Of a stretch of DNA of 64,000 nucleotides, positions 46,073 to 64,000 are shown one piece after another; the stretch's first letter is position 1; the number at the start of each line of letters is the position of its first letter. This DNA is from Owenia fusiformis (lineage: Eukaryota > Annelida > Polychaeta > Sabellida > Oweniidae). The position numbers and the translations under genes are program-made. The DNA lies in assembly GCA_903813345.2 (NCBI GenBank), contig CAIIXF020000012.1, forward strand, positions 31,626,501-31,690,500, written 5' to 3'. The notes under the pieces are model-generated. The model was not told where the DNA came from, did not search any database, and was given only the letters and a program-made list of their open reading frames with translations.

Positions 46073-46822
46073 AACCCTACTATCACACCAAACTAGTTCT
46101 CACTACGTTCTCGAAAACGGGCTTCAACTGTGTACGAACGGACTGGACCTACTAAGAACCGTTTGGGATCTATTTACAAACTTCATCGAACCTACTCGAA
46201 CGGGTAGGTCCTCTAGAACTTAGACAATGCTCAAAATGTTCTCGTGGTCGTCACGTTCTACAATTAGAACGAGTGACAACGTACTAACGACGAGCTGGAC
46301 GTACTACTAACGGAACCGTCGTACTTCAATCCTACTAGGGACGTTTTAACAACGAGTTGAACTGTCTGAGGACGTGTTGAGAACGAGGTAGAACTAATTG
46401 CAAACGGATTTAAACCGATTAAGAACGTATTTTACACTGTTTATGAACGAGTTAGCAGAAGTATAGCTATCACACCAAACAAGTTGCCACTGCGTTCTTC
46501 AAAACTGTTTTTAAACTGTGTGCGAACGGAATGAACGTAGCTGCAACTTTCTAAGGTCTATTTACGAACTTTATGAATGTTCTCAGACGGGATTGTGATT
46601 TTAGAATTTTGAATCGATTCAAAAATCGTTGGCGACCATACCGTTCTGTAATCAGGTCATGTTGACCTTCTAGACTAAGGGACGCGTGAAGACTGTTATA
46701 GAACGAAGAAGCTAATTATTTCAGACATATTTCCCGACCACAGCCAGATTGAGCCCGTTTTACGACGTTTTCGTAGGACTGGCAAGAACGGGTAAGAACT
46801 AGTTTGGTGTGATAGGGGGGTT
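46073..46822. mobile_element. Inverted-repeat element of 750 bp with quasi-repetitive body
   Basis: The left end aaccctactatcacaccaaa is mirrored on the right by actagtttggtgtgatagggg. A second copy of the left end (agctatcacaccaaacaagt) at about 46467 shows that a related element was inserted in or joined to it. The body is made of degenerate 11-14-bp words around gaacg and cgttc. Noncoding. Confidence 0.75.
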
Positions 46823-46829
46823 AACATGG

Positions 46830-47345
46830 GGTTTTGCACAGTCGGCGTAATTTGAAAATGTACAGGAAACATTGGACTCTTCACATCAATATTTCTCTAT
46901 TCATTTGATTCTCCAGAACAATATAAAGAAGGGGTAATATAGACGTGAGTATAATTATTAAATTCCATGACATTTATCATAAATATCATTACTACTCAAC
47001 ATAATAAATTTGACAGCAAAATTAACCCGTTTCCGTCACGATTCACATTGACTTCTAATGTGTAAAGATTTTCCCGCGAAAATCTGCCCTACCCTGACGT
47101 CAGAGATTTCAGGTTTGCTAATTTATAATATTCGTGAGCTGATTTTGAATAGAATTGGTTAACCTTGACGGGTTTCTAAAGATAATTTAAAATATGTGTG
47201 TATGCTTCCTGGTTAAGCATTTATAGTTCTCATTTATTTATACTTTTTCACCCATAGTATGTTTACTGCTTGGGTTCGTACGACCTTTTAAAGGCTATGT
47301 CTAACTGTGCGTAATTTTTAAAGATCGGTCGTTACTGTTTGCCTA
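46830..47345. other. Upstream region of the EGF gene
   Basis: Nothing coding is seen. No clear TATA box or initiator stands out before the start codon at 47360. The segment is AT-rich and unique as far as can be judged by eye. Confidence 0.35.
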
Positions 47346-47359
47346 AGTCTTAAACAAAA

Positions 47360-61530
<14,171 letters not shown>

Positions 61531-61629
61531 GTTATGTAGATTGCAGTTGACAGGAGACATACTGTCAGGAAGTTCCAAGTAAAAGGACTGTTAACAATTC
61601 TTGTTGTTATAATTTATAATCTTATTCCT

Positions 61630-63712
61630 CTCATTTTGTGATTTTTTTCACATGTCCCTCTCATTTTTTCAGAACTTGTCGAAGATTATGTAATTACACA
61701 TACAATGCTAAAATATTATAGCTATATCTTAAATTATTTTTGAGCTAAGGTTGCCATGGTAACCTGTATTAAGGGTAGGCGGGTCAGTTAAATTATAACG
61801 TATAAAATAGATAAATTTGTTAATTAATCATTCCTCGGTACCTATTTCAAGCAGATCAAACGCTTATCCAGGCCATTGCTAACTATTCGTTGAACTGCTC
61901 CATACCCCCGTTGCCCTTGTTTGCTATTTCCACAATGGAATAGTTCTTTTTCATAAATTGCATCTCAAATTATCGTAGTGTTATTCTCTGTCCGCAAGCT
62001 CTTGCAACCAGATTGGGAATGATATTCAACAGTGAATAGCCTTCCTCAAATTTACAATACTACCTAGAGATCCTTAGAGCAGATACAAGGGGCGATCCAT
62101 ATATTCTGATAAAAATGCTCTCATTTTGTGATTTTTTCACATATCCCTCTCATTTTTTCAGAAAATGTAGATTATGTAATTACACATACAATGCTAAAAT
62201 ATTATAGCTATATCTTAAATTATCAATGAGATAAGGCTGCCATGGTAACCTGTATTAAGGGTAGGCAGGTCAATTTAATCATAACATATAAATATCAAAA
62301 TAACTTGTTATTTTAATTATTTTAAAGCATGCGGAAATCATGCATTTTTTCCAAAAAGGTTTGGTATTGTTACTCGTTGTTTGTTGCTAAACAAATGTTT
62401 ATATGTGCTCACTATAACATCACAACAAATCACAATAGCAATGTAGGACAGAATGGGCCAATTGACATTACATGTTATGAGACACACCAAAAGTCAAATT
62501 GTCAGATTAGGTTAATGTGGCTGATGCAGAGTGTCACATTAACGGATACATTAAGGAATACCATTAGATTTGATTTTCTTTCAAGAATAAGTAAGAGGAC
62601 ACTGTCAGAGACATACATGGACTCATAAAGTGTATGGGCAAGGTGTTACATCTGTATAAAGAATATCTGGTACTAAGGTAGTATTGTAAAGAGGAAAGCA
62701 TGGTCACTGTTGAAGATCATCCGCAATCTGATTGCAAGAAGAGCTTGCGGACAGAGAATAACACTACGATAAATTGAGATGTTACTTATGAAAAGATAGC
62801 TATCCCACTGTATAAATTATCAAACAAGGGCAACAGGGGTATGGAACAGATAAATGAATAGTTGACAATGACTGGAAGATGCGTTTGATCTGCTTAAAAT
62901 AGGTACCGAGGAATGATTAAATGAACATATTTATCTATTTTAGATGTTATAATTCAACTGACCTGCCTACCCTAAATACAGGTTACCATGGCAACCTTAT
63001 TTCAAAATTAATTTAAGATACAGCTAAAATATTTTAGCATCGTATGTGTAATTACATAATCTACATGTTCTGAAAAAATGAAAGGGATATGTGAAAAAAT
63101 CACAAAATGAGAGCATTTTTATCAGAATATATGGATCACCCCTTGTATAAGACCTTGTCCATACACTATACGAGTCCATGTATGTCTCCGGCACTGTCCT
63201 CTTATTTATTCTTGATAGTACATAAAATCTAATGGTACTGAATGTATCTGTTAATGTCACACTCTGCAACAGCCGCACTAACCTCATCAGATCTGTCATT
63301 TTGATTTTTGGTGTCTCTCATGACATGTAATTCCAATTTGCCCATCCTGTCATACATTGCTATTGTGAGTTGTTGTGATGCTATTGTGATCACAAATAAA
63401 CATTTGTTTAGCAACAAACAACGAGAAACAATACCAAACATTTTTTTGAAAAAATGTATGATTTCCGCATGCTTTAAAATAATTAAGATAACAAGTTATT
63501 ATGATGTTTTATAATTTAATATTGACCTGCCTACCCTTAATACAAGTTACAATGGTAACCCTATCTTTTAATTAATTGAAGGTGTAGCTATAATATTTGA
63601 GCATTGTATGTGTAATTACATAATCAACATTTTCTGAAAATATGAGAGGGATATGTGAAAAAATAGCAAAATGAAAGCATTTTTATCAGAATGTATGGAT
63701 CGCCCCTAAAAC
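61630..63712. mobile_element. Nest of long inverted repeats (at least two related elements)
   Basis: A block of about 400-550 bp occurs four times: 61635-62030 and 62089-62640 on one strand, about 62720-63145 and 63150-63707 on the other. One pair is bounded by ggggcgatccatatattctg (62089) and cagaatgtatggatcgcccc (ending 63707). Shared words include ttatgtaattacacatacaa, gttgccatggtaacctgtat and ctctgtccgcaagctcttgc, direct or complemented. The blocks contain no protein-like frame. Two inverted-repeat transposons of one family seem to be interleaved or one tandemly duplicated. Confidence 0.8.
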
Positions 63713-64000
63713 AATAATAAGGATATAAATATTTCAATGCAATATGTATGTATGTATAATTTATTTGCCTCTTAATATAAAGAGAGTTACATTCATATTT
63801 TACATAAAATGATTAGTAAGTGAACAGCATCACAAAAATTATTAATAGTAATGATTTGATAAAAGCAGTTGTCTCTGCCTGTGCATTATATAAACGTACT
63901 GTGATATTTCTAATAGCTTCTCATGATCACAACTAATGATACCTAATATTGACTTGAGAATAAAATTGTCATCTTGGACGTTAAAGATGCTTGTTACAAT
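63713..64000. other. Right edge, no gene seen
   Basis: AT-rich DNA. If the EGF gene continues, its next exon is beyond the window. Confidence 0.4.

Noticed and set aside
62329-63441. Frames of 70-99 aa in the right-edge repeats
   Set aside because: They are mirror images of one another inside inverted repeats and do not resemble proteins.

Overview
The window is nuclear DNA from an invertebrate animal. Every protein gene is split by GT-AG introns, the DNA is AT-rich, and introns and intergenic space are packed with short inverted-repeat transposons. The gene content (a Bre1-type RING ligase, a CYP2-clan P450, a death-domain/NB-ARC protein, a modular EGF protein) would suit a mollusc, another lophotrochozoan or a cephalochordate. 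I cannot fix the phylum from the sequence alone.

Layout. (1) 1-11265, plus strand: 16 exons of the RNF20/RNF40 (Bre1) histone H2B ubiquitin ligase, lacking only its N-terminal exon(s) off the left edge and ending in a C3HC4 RING. (2) 12986-21017, minus strand: a complete seven-exon cytochrome P450 of 493 residues, convergent with Bre1; all splice phases agree. (3) About 21-31 kb: no host gene recognised. It holds a 43-bp satellite split by a 2.2-kb inverted-repeat transposon, MITEs and a mariner remnant. (4) 31886-38591, minus strand: a five-exon gene of 951 residues with death domain, NB-ARC ATPase and helical C-terminus, an Apaf-1-like innate-immunity or apoptosis architecture. It starts with a seven-codon exon. 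(5) About 38.6-47.3 kb: mariner MITEs, an unrecognised coiled-coil ORF pair, and a promoter-like segment with a THAP-like start. (6) 47360-61367 and probably beyond, plus strand: a secreted protein with a signal peptide, three copies of a domain I cannot name, and at least five EGF-like domains, each on its own phase 1-1 exon. (7) 61.6-63.7 kb: a nest of long inverted repeats.

The strongest oddities are local duplications that copy gene pieces. A 67-bp unit holding the 3' splice site and first codons of a Bre1 exon is present nine times in a row. The end of the Bre1 RING exon is repeated, in decayed form, behind the stop codon. The EGF gene has duplicated a pair of EGF exons and carries two EGF relics. 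Several mariner derivatives are foldbacks whose two arms both carry the same end of the transposase gene, the N-terminus in two elements and the C-terminus in another. The four host genes are functionally unrelated; nothing suggests an operon or cluster.
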